Positions 35,901 to 48,330 of a DNA stretch of 64,000 nucleotides are shown here, one piece after another. The translations under genes and the position numbers were made by a program. How positions within the stretch are numbered: position 1 is the stretch's first letter; each line of letters starts with the position of its first letter. The DNA is from Histoplasma ohiense (Eukaryota > Ascomycota > Eurotiomycetes > Onygenales > Ajellomycetaceae), in assembly GCA_017607445.1 (NCBI GenBank), contig JAEVHH010000002.1:7284001-7348000 (forward strand), in the 5' to 3' direction. The notes under the pieces are model-generated. The model made no database searches and was not told the origin of the DNA. It saw only the letters and a program-made list of their open reading frames with translations.

Positions 35901-38483
35901 GAAAATACCCACCACGGACTGAGGGAGGTAGGGATGCAGCAGGGCCGTCAAAGGACAGCATCCTGATGGGGTTTGTTTCTCAAGGCGCGAAGGATGAGAC
36001 AGAGTTGTTCTCGATGACATAGTCAAACCTTGAAATACTCGTTGGTTTTCGAAGTTTACAAATTTCCCTGTTGGGTAACCGACTGAACGTGAAATTAGTT
36101 TTTGTGTGAAAAAAAACAAAGCCACAAAAAAAAAAAGGCATTCCTTGAGCATGTTTACGCCCTATACCACAAATCAAGGTCCAATCTGCTCGTGTCCTGA
36201 TCCATTTACTTTATCAATCACAATGTCTGATTTCCTTTTCTTTTCAGCGTTGAATGTAATAGGTTTGTTTGAAAACCGGGGGTTGAGGATCCCTTCGTGA
36301 CCTCTCATACCCTGCTGTTCACAAGCGGAATTACGCTGAATTTCCCCAAACCAGGGGTAACTAGGGGTTGGCGAAATTATGATTAAAACAATCAATGACC
36401 TGCTTCGCCTGGCCCACTTCTGATCCCTGCGTACGATCCTCCTTGTTTGCTGACTTGTCTGAGGTCGAAGGGAGCTGATTGTCCTGATTGAAAGAATGAG
36501 CACACAGGGGGGCCAATATCCTCACGATTCTCCCGAGAAATCATTTCCGTGGCTCGATCGAACAAGGCCATACAGATCACTCTGGATTCAGTCGGCTATT
36601 ATCCAGTCAAAAACGTGCCTCCTTGGACAAAGTGCCCACAGTCGACAGCGGTGCCACTTTTTGCCCACGGTCATTCTTGGCAGAGAGGAGGCGGTGCAGC
36701 AATCTGTGGGCTGCAGGAATCCTTAGGCGCTGCAGCTCCAAAAATAATACAGGAATAGCCTTTGTTCGATGAACTCCGCAACAGCCAATAATGGGCTGGC
36801 TGAGCGCCCATGCCGCCATGCGGGTTGAATTGTTCCACTGGAGGACCGCAAGCATGCATCCGAACATCCTCGAGGCCTGATGCACCGATATCACATCACC
36901 ATGCTTTTGCTACCATGAGCAACTGACACACAAGGGAAGTGGCACGTTTCTCTGGAGTTTCCCCGGTCGAATCACCCTTCAGCAGCTCATCGAAGGCGTT
37001 TTTGAATTACACCTTGGCATAGTTAATGCCCTGCGGTCAATGTCATGCTTCATAGTCAGGGTTTTGAACGGCAAAGGGATCGTCGTTAGGCAGACACTAG
37101 CTTCGTTGTTCACTGTACGGAATTGGCGAACGATAATACACGGGCAAGCGGACTTCTCTTCCCGCCAGCACGGCAGAGAAAAGGAAAGAGGTGTCGAGAG
37201 AAAAGAAACGGTTCACTGCTGCCAGCGTTTCAGATTTCCATCTTGCGCACGGTCGTTCGAACAATAAGCTAGATCTTTGCTGGTGGCTTCCTCACCAAAT
37301 TATTACGGTGCTTAGGCCTGTGCTAACTAACGAACCTTGCTGACAAATTTCATGCTTCGATTCTTACGTGAAAGTGAAATTTTATGCAAACGCTCTGATT
37401 TATCTGGACGACGATCCTCCGGACAACAATAATGGCGCTGCTCGTGTCATGCTCATCCTGTTCCTCCCCCACCCCGCTCAGGCTAATCTAGTAAATGGGT
37501 TTCTACTATTGGTGGTTCAGGGCTGGATTTTTAGCAGACCATGTCCGTTTTCCAGAACAAATCATTCCAACGCTTTTCCCGCCAGGTTCTGCCATTTTGT
37601 AGTCAGAGCGAGGAACAACCAGCTGGAGGAGACCGACATTGAAATGTTCCACTCTGCAAATAAAACTTCACGAGTGCTTTGTCCTGTTTCAGATGCTTTG
37701 GTTGGGATTAGTTTGCCGGTACTTCTCCAAAATTATGATTATTGATCGGGATCTTCGACGATCCATCAGCCAACTGGAAATGTGAAGGTGATTGACTATT
37801 TTCCACCTGGGCAATCGAAAACAGATCAACGAGGGTAAGGAGATCTGCCGGGTCTGTCTGCCTTGAGCAGTTGTCGTTCAAGAGGACAAAGAAATACAGC
37901 CCGTGCACCAACCATCCAATATTTCGTGAAACCAATATCCAAATTGCCGCCGGATACGACAGCACCAACTTCCTCGATGACCATGTGGCAACCTCATTTA
38001 CTCCCAAAAGCATACGCCACGAATTCTCGTGTAACCAAACGCTTTTCATAGCATTCTGAGCTTCTTCTCGCCTGCAGACAACATAATTTATCTCCAATAC
38101 AGCCGCAGGTATGCAGATATGCAGATTGGCGGCACTATCGGCAGGCGACACGCCGATGACAAGAGATCTATCAGATCTCCCTAACCTTCCTGCCCTTGGA
38201 GACTTAAAAATGTGTCGAACATCATTCTCCCCTTTACTGGATGATTGTTAGATCCCGTACGATCACCAGCAGGGGATCATATGGGTTGAGAAGAATGTTG
38301 GTTTCCTTACTTCTCAAGGCGGGCTGAGCTGATATGATTCTGCGCTAGCTCTATCCGCAATTATGATCGCCGCGGCATTCAAGGGATCCCGCAAGAAAGG
38401 AGGATGGTGACATGGGGCCATGAAGCTTAACTCCATCTCTGACAATGATTGATGATTGATGAGGATGGGGAGGTTGCTAGGAA

Positions 38484-38536
38484 ATTTTTTTTTTATTTTT
38501 TTTTTATTTTTTTTGTTTTTTTTTTTTTTTTTTTTT
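38484..38536. repeat. Interrupted poly-T tract
   Basis: About 50 bases of T runs broken by single A, G or other bases. Confidence 0.75.
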
Positions 38537-39798
38537 CCTCTTAGGCGAGATTTACGCCAATAATAATCCATATCGGAACTTTACACAGTTCCTTGATGTC
38601 AAAGTCTAACCGTCTCAGCCAATAGACAATAGACCAGCATTCACTCCATATCGTGATATGTGATATTTAAAAGCTACGAGAAGACAGGCTCATAACTTCG
38701 GTGGCTTTCAGCCCATCTATCTGAGGGCTAACTAAGCCTCTGCAAGGGTTAAAGATATAATAATAATGCAACATCCCCAACGCTCTTCGATCACCGAAAT
38801 CCCGCAAAACATGAATTATGTGGTGGATGCACTCAACAGCCACATGGGCGGTTCAGACATAATTTTGCCGGCAGGATAGGGGGATTGAGGCGTTTGTTCA
38901 CTTTTCCCAGAGAAACGCCAACCTGATCGATGATGGCCTCATTTCCCAGCAGGAACTTCCCACAAAACTCAAAAACGAATGTATTTTACACGGGCCTACG
39001 CTGTATGTTTGTCTACGCTGGGCTTTGTTACACCAGAGACGCAGTACAGCGTACATGCATGCACGGGAACCCATGTGTTGGCGAAGCTTTTGTTTCTTCA
39101 CGCTATGCTAAGTAGGGAAGATTCTACGAAGATGAATAATATTGAACTTGATAACGAGTTACAGCAGAGATTGCACGATGGACATGACTTCCGGGGTATG
39201 GGTTTCTTTCAGAGCTTTTCCCGTGCTTGATTCTCAAGTTCTCTTCTTTTCATGATGTCAGGAAAATTTACTCCCACAACTGGGGCGGATAATAACTCCT
39301 CGAAAGAAACTTGGAGTACAACTCTATCAAGGAGAAACTTTTTTTCTTCTTCTTTTCTTTTCGGTAGCCAGTAACAAGCCGGAGAACCATGTTAGGGATT
39401 TGCTGCTGGGTGTCTTTGTTACTTGTTATGGAGAAAATCACTGCCTGAACCAGTGTTCATTTTTCCCCACCTTCAACAACTTGCTTGGGCCTAAGTAACT
39501 AATATTGTGATATTGTGATTATTATAACTATGCAGGTGACTGGTTTTAGAAACGGGTCCAATCTCGGCACCAGCATGATTGCGGGAACTTCCATCACATT
39601 TCTGATACAGGCTGGGGGCTTTTGAGGGGTGGAATTTCTCCGATAAGTGAGACCAATGAGAAAGCTTGTTCCAGTTCCCGTATTTGACTCCCACCTTTCT
39701 TAGCTGCGTCAGGATAGCGTGGTTTTAATCATCAGAACTTCTTTCTCGTGTTCTCTAACTAATGATTTCAATATGACAGTGCTGGTGCTGAGGGTGGG

Positions 39799-39850
39799 GG
39801 TGGTGATGGTGATGGCGATGGTGATGGCGGTGGTCGTTGTCGTTGTCGTG
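39799..39850 (+). repeat. GGTGAT/GGCGAT minisatellite
   Basis: Imperfect repeats of GGTGAT and GGCGAT followed by three GTCGTT units. It encodes poly-Val or poly-His/Pro frames on either strand, which are artefacts. Confidence 0.65.
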
Positions 39851-40579
39851 ATGAATTGTAGTAGCCAATGCATGAACATGAGGCATGACCACTTGAGCAT
39901 GCAAGAGCGGATGGCTTCCGATTGAATCCCCGTTTGACATGGCAGATGCGGAGAATTTTGCAAACTGATAATGTATCGGGAGATATGGTGTTCACGCAAA
40001 ACCTCAAATCCGTCCCCCATTTTCCAAGACAATCCTCGCCAGACCGGCGGGATTGAGATCATAGCCCGAGATCAGCATCCTGGAATCAAGCTAAGGGGAG
40101 GTACGGAGTAATTTTAGCTAAAATGCAGTGGCTGAAGGTCATTGCTTATTCTGAGGCTATCCTTTTGATGAGAATTCTTCAACGATGAGCGTTTTGTCGT
40201 TTATGTGTTCCTATTTGGGGTTAGATGATGCATAAGGTGATCTCCACTTGGCCATCTTCTGATTGATGAAAAGGCGCATCCTGCCACGGCGATCCCTGCG
40301 CAATCATGGCCCAGAGGCGTAAAGACGATCATCAGCAGTTAGCGCAGGCCCAAGAGCAGACGCTCTGATGTTTCAGCGTTCGTGTTTTTATGTTTGATCA
40401 CTTCCGATTTTCTTGGCCAATGTCTTTCCAAGGGCGGGTTATATTTTATTTTATTTTTTTCTTCTTGGGGGTGGGGGGTGGGGGGTTACAGGGCTGCATG
40501 GGTGTTGGCTCAAGGTTTTGCACCAATCGCCAAACGAATTTGCAGCACTTCATCACATCATCAAAGCAATTTGCAGCAG

Positions 40580-40595
40580 AGTACAGATCTGTACT
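40580..40595. promoter_or_regulatory. Perfect 16-bp palindrome AGTACAGATCTGTACT
   Basis: A perfect inverted repeat without spacer, in non-coding DNA. It has AGTACAG arms like the GTAC palindromes elsewhere but with a different centre. Function unknown. Confidence 0.35.
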
Positions 40596-41099
40596 GACAA
40601 CTAAAAAGCCACACTTAACTGCCTATCGAACTAACTAGCAAGCGATATGACATAATATCTTCGCCGAAGCAAGATGTTGCAGCAAGGCGATTCCCTGCTT
40701 ACTTCGTCAGCCCGTAAATGTGGCACCAGTGATGACTTAGTGGCAGTCCGGCCCAAAACCAACCCGAAAAAATGGGCCTTTGCGGCACCACTGGCGCATG
40801 GGACGATCATCCCACGTGTCCTGGAAGCGTGCTCCACCTGAGAAGGCTGCTCTGCGTGCCCTGTCCCGTGAAGCCTGGACAGTGGACACAGGAGGGAGGT
40901 TGCACCCGCTCGCCCGTCAGCGCCGCCAGCCTGACTGCGGAGAGAGCTGACAGCAGTTGGTCATCGGAAGTAGTGGCTCGGCGCGGAGAATATTGACTCT
41001 CCCCATCATCTCTTTATATCAAATAAAACATCAACCAAGTACTGAATATGTTGATATTTATGTAATGCAGATAGCTAAGATCAATAGGAAATACCCAAA

Positions 41100-41420
41100 C
41101 ATAATTTCTTGTTCAATATTGGGTTGATTCACCCTTAGCCTTAATAACAGCCTTCATCCTTTGAGGAAAGAAGTCTATTAGAGCCTGTATCTCCTTCTGT
41201 GTAATCGAATCCCATATCAATTGGAATTCCCTTCTCGTCTCTGCTTTGGATTGTATTTGATGTCTTATCTTTGATATGTGGAGCTTCATGATTGCTCATA
41301 GATCCTCAATAGAATTTAAATCAGGACTTTGTGCAGGGAATTTCATCTGCTCCATCTGTCAATCCTCCATCCACTCTTTTATCAGCGTAGAGGTATGATA
41401 AATCATATTGACCACCATCC
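41100..41420 (-). mobile_element. Tc1/mariner-type transposase relic, C-terminal part
   Basis: Reading the minus strand gives the C-terminus of a Tc1-type DDE transposase: HTSTLIKEWMED, stop, QMEQMKFPAQSPDLNSIEDL, stop, AIMKLHISKIRH, then RREFQLIWDSITQKEIQALI, FFPQRMKAVIKAKGESTQY and a natural stop near 41115. The SPDLN-x-IE signature carries the third acidic catalytic residue of the family, and the MKAVIKAKG-x-xxY end is also characteristic. Two internal stops make it inactive. The stop at 41296-41298 replaces the Trp of the usual EDLW, i.e. a TGG to TGA change, as expected from C-to-T decay such as RIP. The N-terminal half and the terminal repeats could not be traced with confidence; the relic may extend to about 41.8 kb. 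Confidence 0.75.
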
Positions 41421-44400
41421 TCTGCTCAAAGAGCAATTCCACTTTTTTTTTTTTTTTATGTGAATGTAATGAAGATATTGTCTTGCAGCATTGTGAGATA
41501 GTTGATGATTTTGGACGGATAAGAAAGATGGATAGTGGGTGGATCCTCGCAGTAGACAATAGAGGAAATGATTGCGTGAGGCAGCTTTAAAACTTTAGTT
41601 AGATATACAAAAGAATGCTTCTGCTTCTGAAGATGTAAAACCGTACTCATAAGAACTGCAGTGTGTCCTCTCCTCAATGTTTGAGGCTTGGGACACATAT
41701 TTTGGCCCATCGAATGGATGTTGGATAATAGAGAACTCAAGGAAGAAGAGGGGTATAAAGTGGGGTTGACGGCGCTGGGCCACTAGTACGATGACTTATT
41801 GGATCAGGTACTGTACATGTTCAGGAGTGTCCATTCCCAACAAAAAATCCAAGCCCATGGCACGACATGGCGCCATGGTTATTAACACGAGCGCTATCAA
41901 ACTCTTTCAAATTTCCGAGCCGAAAGGGCTGGCCCTTCTTCAATTCAGGAATTTGTTGCCAGACCGTCACAGAGGTGGTGACAATTGCATTGTCATTGTC
42001 AACTTGTCTCATTGGATTTTTGAGATCAACCCTGTATCAACCCGTGGAAAATGGCATTTTTCAATCGATGAATATCCCTTAGCATTGTTCGGTATTTGGA
42101 CCTGATTTCTGAGATGCAATGCTTTCTGGACTTGTATATTGTTGCGCAATAGATGCCGATGATAATGTTTCACACTTGCGCCTCACTGGACCATCGCAGC
42201 CAAGCTACTACACATCGTGGAATTAAATCCAATTTCCTCTGTTTGAATTGCGAATACATTCCCACCCCGGCTTGGTGAGGGGTTTTGAAGAGATATCCGT
42301 GCTGAGAATGAACATCCCTGGACCTGTATTCCTTCGTTTCCACTTTATGAGGTCCGCGAAATATGTTCACCAGACCGCATAACAAATTGCTCACTCGTGT
42401 AGTTGAAAAGCTGGGTGGACCCGGACTTGGCATCCAAGATTTTTAAACGATTTTGAGTGAGGGGCTCCGAAATTGCCTTTGAAATAAACCTTACTGGAGG
42501 AGTTCCAGAAGGTCCAGGAAAACCCCTCACGGCGGGGAGTTCATCCTTATCGACCCAAAAGTGATCATCGATTTCACATTCGATTTATTTGTAGTAGATG
42601 ATTACAGATTTCTGCTGGCGTTCGCTGTTGCTTCAAACCTCACTCGTCTCTCCCCCAAAGTGTATGTTTCTCATATGCTCAACTTGTCTCAATTCTCCAA
42701 ATTGAACCCCAAATCCCCAAATTCTTAGGAGAGTGGCACAAGCTCTGAAAATAGGATTTTGTTCGCACAAAGTGCGTAATTTGCGGGATCCCATGCCTGA
42801 CTCTTAAGCCAAGACGGAACAATGTGGTATTGGAGAGATGTTGATAATTATTGAGAATCATTTCGTAATAACAATAGTCTGTCGGCACTGATTCACTCCT
42901 GAACAGACATATTGGTTTATTTCCAAAACAACCACTGTATTTTAAACGAAATTAACAGGGATTGGGGGATCTGCAACTTGCATGGAGCAAGCAAAAACCA
43001 GCCATTCATTCTATTTTAAGGCAAGCCGACCATCTCAACGCCCGTCTCACGTGGAAGGGGTAAATCAACCGCCGAATCATGGAGAGAGTGGAGTCTAGCG
43101 GTTTTTCCCAGGTGTTCTGGATGCTGATAACCAAGACACAGAGAGTTTGTAAGAAAGCATGCTGTGGGCGCAGCAAGGGAAGGCCATCCCGGAAATATCC
43201 TCCTTGTATTCAATATCATAAATTCATAAATTAGCTTTCATATGATGTGAGCCTCCAAGCCTTCATTCCAGGATTCTTCAAAAAAAAAAAAACCCCCCCT
43301 TTGGAATCTGGATCAAGGTTTTCCATTTTCGGGCACCCAGAAACCCATTTACCGTTCAAATCCATGGATCACACCCGCAATTGCACATGACTTGGCCAAA
43401 GAAGAGTGAATATATACGGCTCTGTCTTCCCCAAGCAACCTTCCTGGTGGCGCAGTTTGAGGTCTTCCTGATGATGGTGTGTGAAATGCCGGAGCAGTGG
43501 CACTCGAGCAAGCTAGAAATCACGTGTTGTGGAATACAACATCGACAATCCTCAGTCATACTCCACAAGCAGTATCATGCCTATCTCAAAATGTTCAGGT
43601 CGTCAGCAGGAAGCATGATCCATCGGGATTTGTGCCCCGTCTACTTGCCCCGTCTACTAGCGCTTTTCATGACGGGTGCGCGTATCAATGCCAATCACCG
43701 CTTTGACCTCTCTTCCCCTCGCACTTCGATGAAGCCGCGTCGGAGAAGAAAGTCCCGAATGCCTGGCAAGCTTTCACCCTGACCAGACTTCCAAGCGAGA
43801 TGCGCCAAGCTATTAGACCCTGTCTCAGATCCGACTTTTGGTCTGCCCGTCTTATGGCTGATGCTTTAGGCCCACAGAACAAATGAAAAGTCCCCGAGAG
43901 CTTCGAAAGGAACAACCAAACCAAGGGGGAGGGCCCATGCCATGGCTTCATCCTCAAGCACCTTGGCAGGCATTGCCAACGAATCAACTAAAGAGGGATG
44001 ACTAGGCCTGCGGCAATCCATTCTCCCTTTGGTCCACGGAATTGGGGCATCAGAACAGCCATTTTTGTCATTCCACACACAGGATCTTCGCCCTCAGGGT
44101 GAACCAACTTAGGATGCCTGGGCAGAATCATTTTCGCAGCTAATTCATGGGGATTCTTATTTGGAGTGTCTTGCTATGAGGAATGATTGACTTTGATCGT
44201 CCGAGCCGTCGAGCGAAGCTTGGCGTCGTTGGAATTTTCTCCGAGCCTTCGACACTTTCATTGGGCTATTTCTCTCGGTAGAAGGAAGAACATGTTCTAG
44301 GACCGAAGTCGTTTCTCAACCTCTTCCGATGATAATCCATTTCAAATCATCCCTGGTCAGTAGCATCATGTTATTGCTGGCATGCCATTCGTTGATAGGT

Positions 44401-46940
44401 CGTTCACCATGAACTTTTTCAAGCCCTCTTTCATTCCCACTTTCAGTGGTCACTTTACCTCTCTTGTTTATAAAATCTATCATCTCTGGTCTCGAACTTA
44501 AGACTTTGTCTTTGAGGGTAGATGTTTCGATTTCTTCGTATTTACGCAATATGCATGGAGGCAATCGAGCCCGGGACACCCGAATTTTTACGAACCTGGG
44601 TGAACCCTTGGGGTCTCCTGCATACGCAGTGCGTAGGTGAGGCAGAAGGACACTATCTCGACCCTTGTCTAAAGTGCATTCAATCCTCGGCCGAGCGAAT
44701 GGAGCCTTTGAATCAGGTTCGCACATCGTTTAAGGTGGCGATTCTTACGTCTCCCCGGGATCCAATGTTCACAAGCATGTCAAAATGAAGATTTCACCGC
44801 CTCTTTTCCCACACGAAAATCTGGGAATAGATCGATATTTAGGCCAGCCTGTTGAGCAGCAGCGTAGCTTCTCAACTATCTCTCGAAGAGATCCTGTTTA
44901 CGCAAGTGACACACTTCATGGATGCGAATCACTTCTCATGGCGTGTGTACCTCCGGTGAACATGTATCAACATTTGCTGGTCTGGCACCGGCTACTTAGC
45001 CGCTACCTCCCACCTCTTCATGCATAGGTTTTGTAACGTCATGGATTTTTTAATTTACTTTTATCTTGCTCATGTTATCCCTTCAAGACAGAAGGGATAT
45101 GTCGTTACATAGCCTCTTGGTCTAGATCTATTTTCCCTATCTCGAATTATGATATGTTACTATATTTCTCTCTTCTTCGACAAGGAAGGATATATTTTGA
45201 ACAATTTCTTCCTTAAGATCCCTGCTGATGTCACCGTTTCCGAAGCTGAACTACTGGAATTGCCAGGTTGGCAAGTCGATGCATGGCCTTGCTTATACTT
45301 GTGCAAGTGAGTCGATACGCTCTTCGAGATAGATCTACACCGGGCAAAAGTGGAGTTTCAGCTTCCTGGTGGCAATGTCGTTGAAAAGTTGCAAGTTCGG
45401 TTTCATTGGCTCTTCGAAAAGCGACTATTATCCTACGCCATTTGCAAGGTTCGTACATGTATTGTACATGTACATACATATGGGCGTTTTGGTAGTTGAT
45501 CCTATGACATGTTGCTTGTGAAGTCGGGTCGATCATCACATTGAGTGGTGCGACGTGTTCCGGGGGATCAGTTGATCCCGCAGGTGTTGGATATATTGTC
45601 AATAGAGTTGCAGGCATCCATAACCAATCGATCCTTCGAATGTTCTGTGAAGAATATTTGATGACAGGCTGCCACATTCCACTGAAAGGCTCTGGCAAGA
45701 AAAAGAAAATTCTTCTCGTCCTCAATGATACTAGCTTTCCGTCCTTGTTTTGGCGGCCACTATTCATCAACCCCGTGCCACTGGCTTAGATTGCTACGAT
45801 TTCCTTGGTTGGAATACCCCTCCATGGGAATATCGAATGCTAACAACCCATCAATTTCTATTCATGAAATCCCTAAATACCAACCGTTATCAGCTTGTTT
45901 TAGGTGGCACTCCAATCCCAGTCGTCTTCCTACGCGAAATGATAACTCATAGCCATGGATGGTGCCTTGACTGCGTTTATTTCATCACAGTGCACATTTT
46001 ACATCTCTTTTGCTTCTTTTTGCACTAATGAGGCGACGGACAGTCTACGTCCCAGCTGCGATTGACTGTACTGATGCATTCTCTGGATAAAACTATCCCA
46101 CAACCGGCAACACTCATTTGCCTCGTACAATAAAATAAATAGCATGCTATACATTTTACTCTATCTTGGCCTGCCGCTCTGGTTTTCTCTTCACTTGGGG
46201 AATGAAGAAATTGCCTCAGCTTTATTGACTAAAACTTGCATATCAAGGATTATGTTTAGTAGGACGGTGCACTACATACACCTCATACAAATATATATTT
46301 GTCGTTCATTACTATTATCCGTCCTTTTCACTTCCCCAAATAGTTCTAGGGGTAAGGGATCATTCATCTTAGAACAAAAGTAAAAGCAATAAAAATATGT
46401 GAACGTAGTAGGCAAGCAGCATAGGTGGGCAACGAATAGAGTAAAAGGAGCAACCTTTGCCTCAGCTGATATTCAAGTTCCCCGTTTTTAGAAGCCCTTT
46501 ACATATATATATATATTGGCTTAGGGCCTACCACATCCTCGACCTGGTATAGCCCGGCTTGAAATGGGATATATTCAATAAACATATATTTCAACAAGAC
46601 ATTTAAGGAGGCTGGGAATAGGACTTCCAACCCTAATGTGCTGATTTTATTCTGTTTGCCCGAAAGATTTTGGGGGCCATGCATGGTTCAGATATTCTCC
46701 TTTAAAACTCTGTCAATATAGCTAAAGACTAGCTTGTGTATCTGGACAATGAGACGACATTGGGAACATCGCTGCTCGATTGTGTGATATCATGGAGGAT
46801 AATGGCTTAATAGTGCTCAAAAGACAATGAAACCGAGCAAACATATTGCTAGAATTCATTGGAAAATTATAAAGATAAATCCAACAATGATAACAAGTTG
46901 AATTGGTGTCAAAAAAGGGAACAACACACCATTATAGATA
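41421..46940. other. Gene-poor region, no intact gene
   Basis: These 5.5 kb contain only short, domain-less frames in all six frames. The segment next to the transposase relic (41456-41783) may be more of it. Frames at 43381-43782, 44316-44726 and 45231-45770 were examined; none shows a known domain or exon structure. The texture suggests decayed sequence. Confidence 0.35.
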
Positions 46941-46949
46941 CCCTGCTGA

Positions 46950-48330
46950 ATCGGCATAGGTGAATCACCAAAGCGCTTTCTGGTAGATGAAAATGGTCTG
47001 TGAAATAATATAGATCAGAGCAATACACAACTGCAGTGAGGCTGCATACTTGAGAGTTGAGTAATTGATGTATTTGAACCCGCCCCCACAAAGACGGCAC
47101 GGATAAATCCGTAACCCATCCATGGGACGGGAAACCGTAAATGAGATGCGCAAAAAGAGCTACCAGCCAGCCAAATACCCCGAGAAAATTTTCGTCTTTG
47201 TGAATTGGGGGATGTTGAGATATGTACAACATGGTGATTTCGATTATCCGCACATCTTCCGTCGGGGAAAAGATATTAATTAACATTTCTGGGCTGTCGC
47301 CATTCACCAGACTTCATCTAGACATTTAGCAGGGGGGAGAGCACCAAAGAATTCTAGTCCGTCCAGCAAGTAACTGGTTTGAGTCGAGCATGTCTGCATT
47401 TCTATGTGTGGTAAACTCAGGCATATTCCGTTATTATCTACATTCCAGTACAGAATATGAGAATACAAATGGAGAGTATCCCAACGGCTATCTGCCAGCC
47501 CCTGACGGAAAGTCGACATTACCATAAAGCACCGAGAGTAGTTGTCCAAAGGCTTGCGGACACGCGAAAGGTAGGCCAACTGTTTCTGAAAATAGGAGAG
47601 CCTTTCAGCTTGTAGTAAATAACGCCAATAATGGTGCGTGATAGCTGTACTGTTGCAACCGAAAACACCAGGATTTGTAACCGGAGAAACTTATCACGAA
47701 GGCATCTGATGCCGATATTTTCCACTCGCTATGGTGCCCACGAACTCACCTTGATTCCAGAAGAAGGGGGGTCAGGATTAAGAGCCGTTCCATGCGATGT
47801 ATGGCCTGTAGCCGAGTGCGGAAATTTCGTACTTTGCCAACAGATTCGAGATGTCCTGTTTAATAAGACAACTGATTTCCATGGGCGCGTTTTGGGATAT
47901 ACCTTGGAAGACGTCGAATCCAACACCAGAGATTTCATTGGAAAACCCAGAAACTGATGCACTGGCACAGTTGGTATCTGCTATTGCGGCTCGAATACTA
48001 TGATTTGTCGAGTTTGGAGTCTCTTCATTGTAAAGCGTCCCGGTCAGTCAGGTAAAATTAATCAGAAAATGACCGCAGTATTCACTTAACCAGGGCACCA
48101 GTAAAGCATGTATATGATGGAGGATAGAAAATGGCACGAAGAGGGAAGCTGAGTGAGTATAGAAGTGTCCAAGGAGGAGTGGTATCTGTGTAATGTATCT
48201 CTAGGAATGGAAGCGAAAAGTTGCCAAAAGAACGGAGAGCACCTGGATGCTGGTTTGGGCAAGCAACGGGACGTCCAACTACGGATTCTAGAGATTGAAG
48301 ACAGAACTCTGGCTTCATCACACATGGTGT
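46950..48330 (-). pseudogene. Decayed RTA1-like multi-pass membrane protein gene
   Basis: Pieces of an RTA1-type (seven-helix lipid-translocating exporter/receptor-like) protein appear in order on the minus strand but in different frames. At about 48320-48100 there is ARVLSSISRIRS and ILTQLPSSCHFLSSIIYML, like the family's second to third helix ending in YML. At about 48030-47780 there is AAIADTNCASASVSGFSNEI continuing to SGVGFDVFQGIS, like the loop and next helix. At about 47500-47300 there is WQIAVGILSICILIF, then a stop-broken II-EYA segment and TSYLLDGLEFFGAL. Stops and frameshifts between and inside the pieces rule out a working gene as read. The family call is from scattered motifs and is tentative. 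Confidence 0.4.

Larger units (their letters stand above)
33920..41100. other. Gene-poor region upstream of the mtfA-like gene
   Basis: No convincing gene is seen in these 7.2 kb. The part nearest 33920 should be the mtfA-like promoter and 5' UTR. Features seen are long T runs (35877-35900 and an interrupted T tract at 38484-38536), a GATGGT-type minisatellite (39799-39850), a GTACGGAGTA motif (40101) and a 16-bp palindrome (40580-40595). All open frames are short and without domains; frames at 34741-35161 and 37708-38151 were examined and not accepted. Decayed mobile DNA is likely for part of it but is not shown. Confidence 0.35.

Noticed and set aside
43540..43790. Possible gypsy-type reverse transcriptase fragment (a QYHAYL-like stretch)
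   Set aside because: Only six to eight residues resemble the retroelement motif and the following conserved blocks are absent in every frame.
44316..44726. Minus-strand open frame of 136 codons
   Set aside because: It has mixed charged composition but no recognised family or supporting exon signals.
45231..45770. Minus-strand open frame of 179 codons in the gene-poor island
   Set aside because: No domain, no splice structure and no similarity I recognise; it is a plausible chance frame in decayed DNA, though a lineage-specific gene cannot be excluded.
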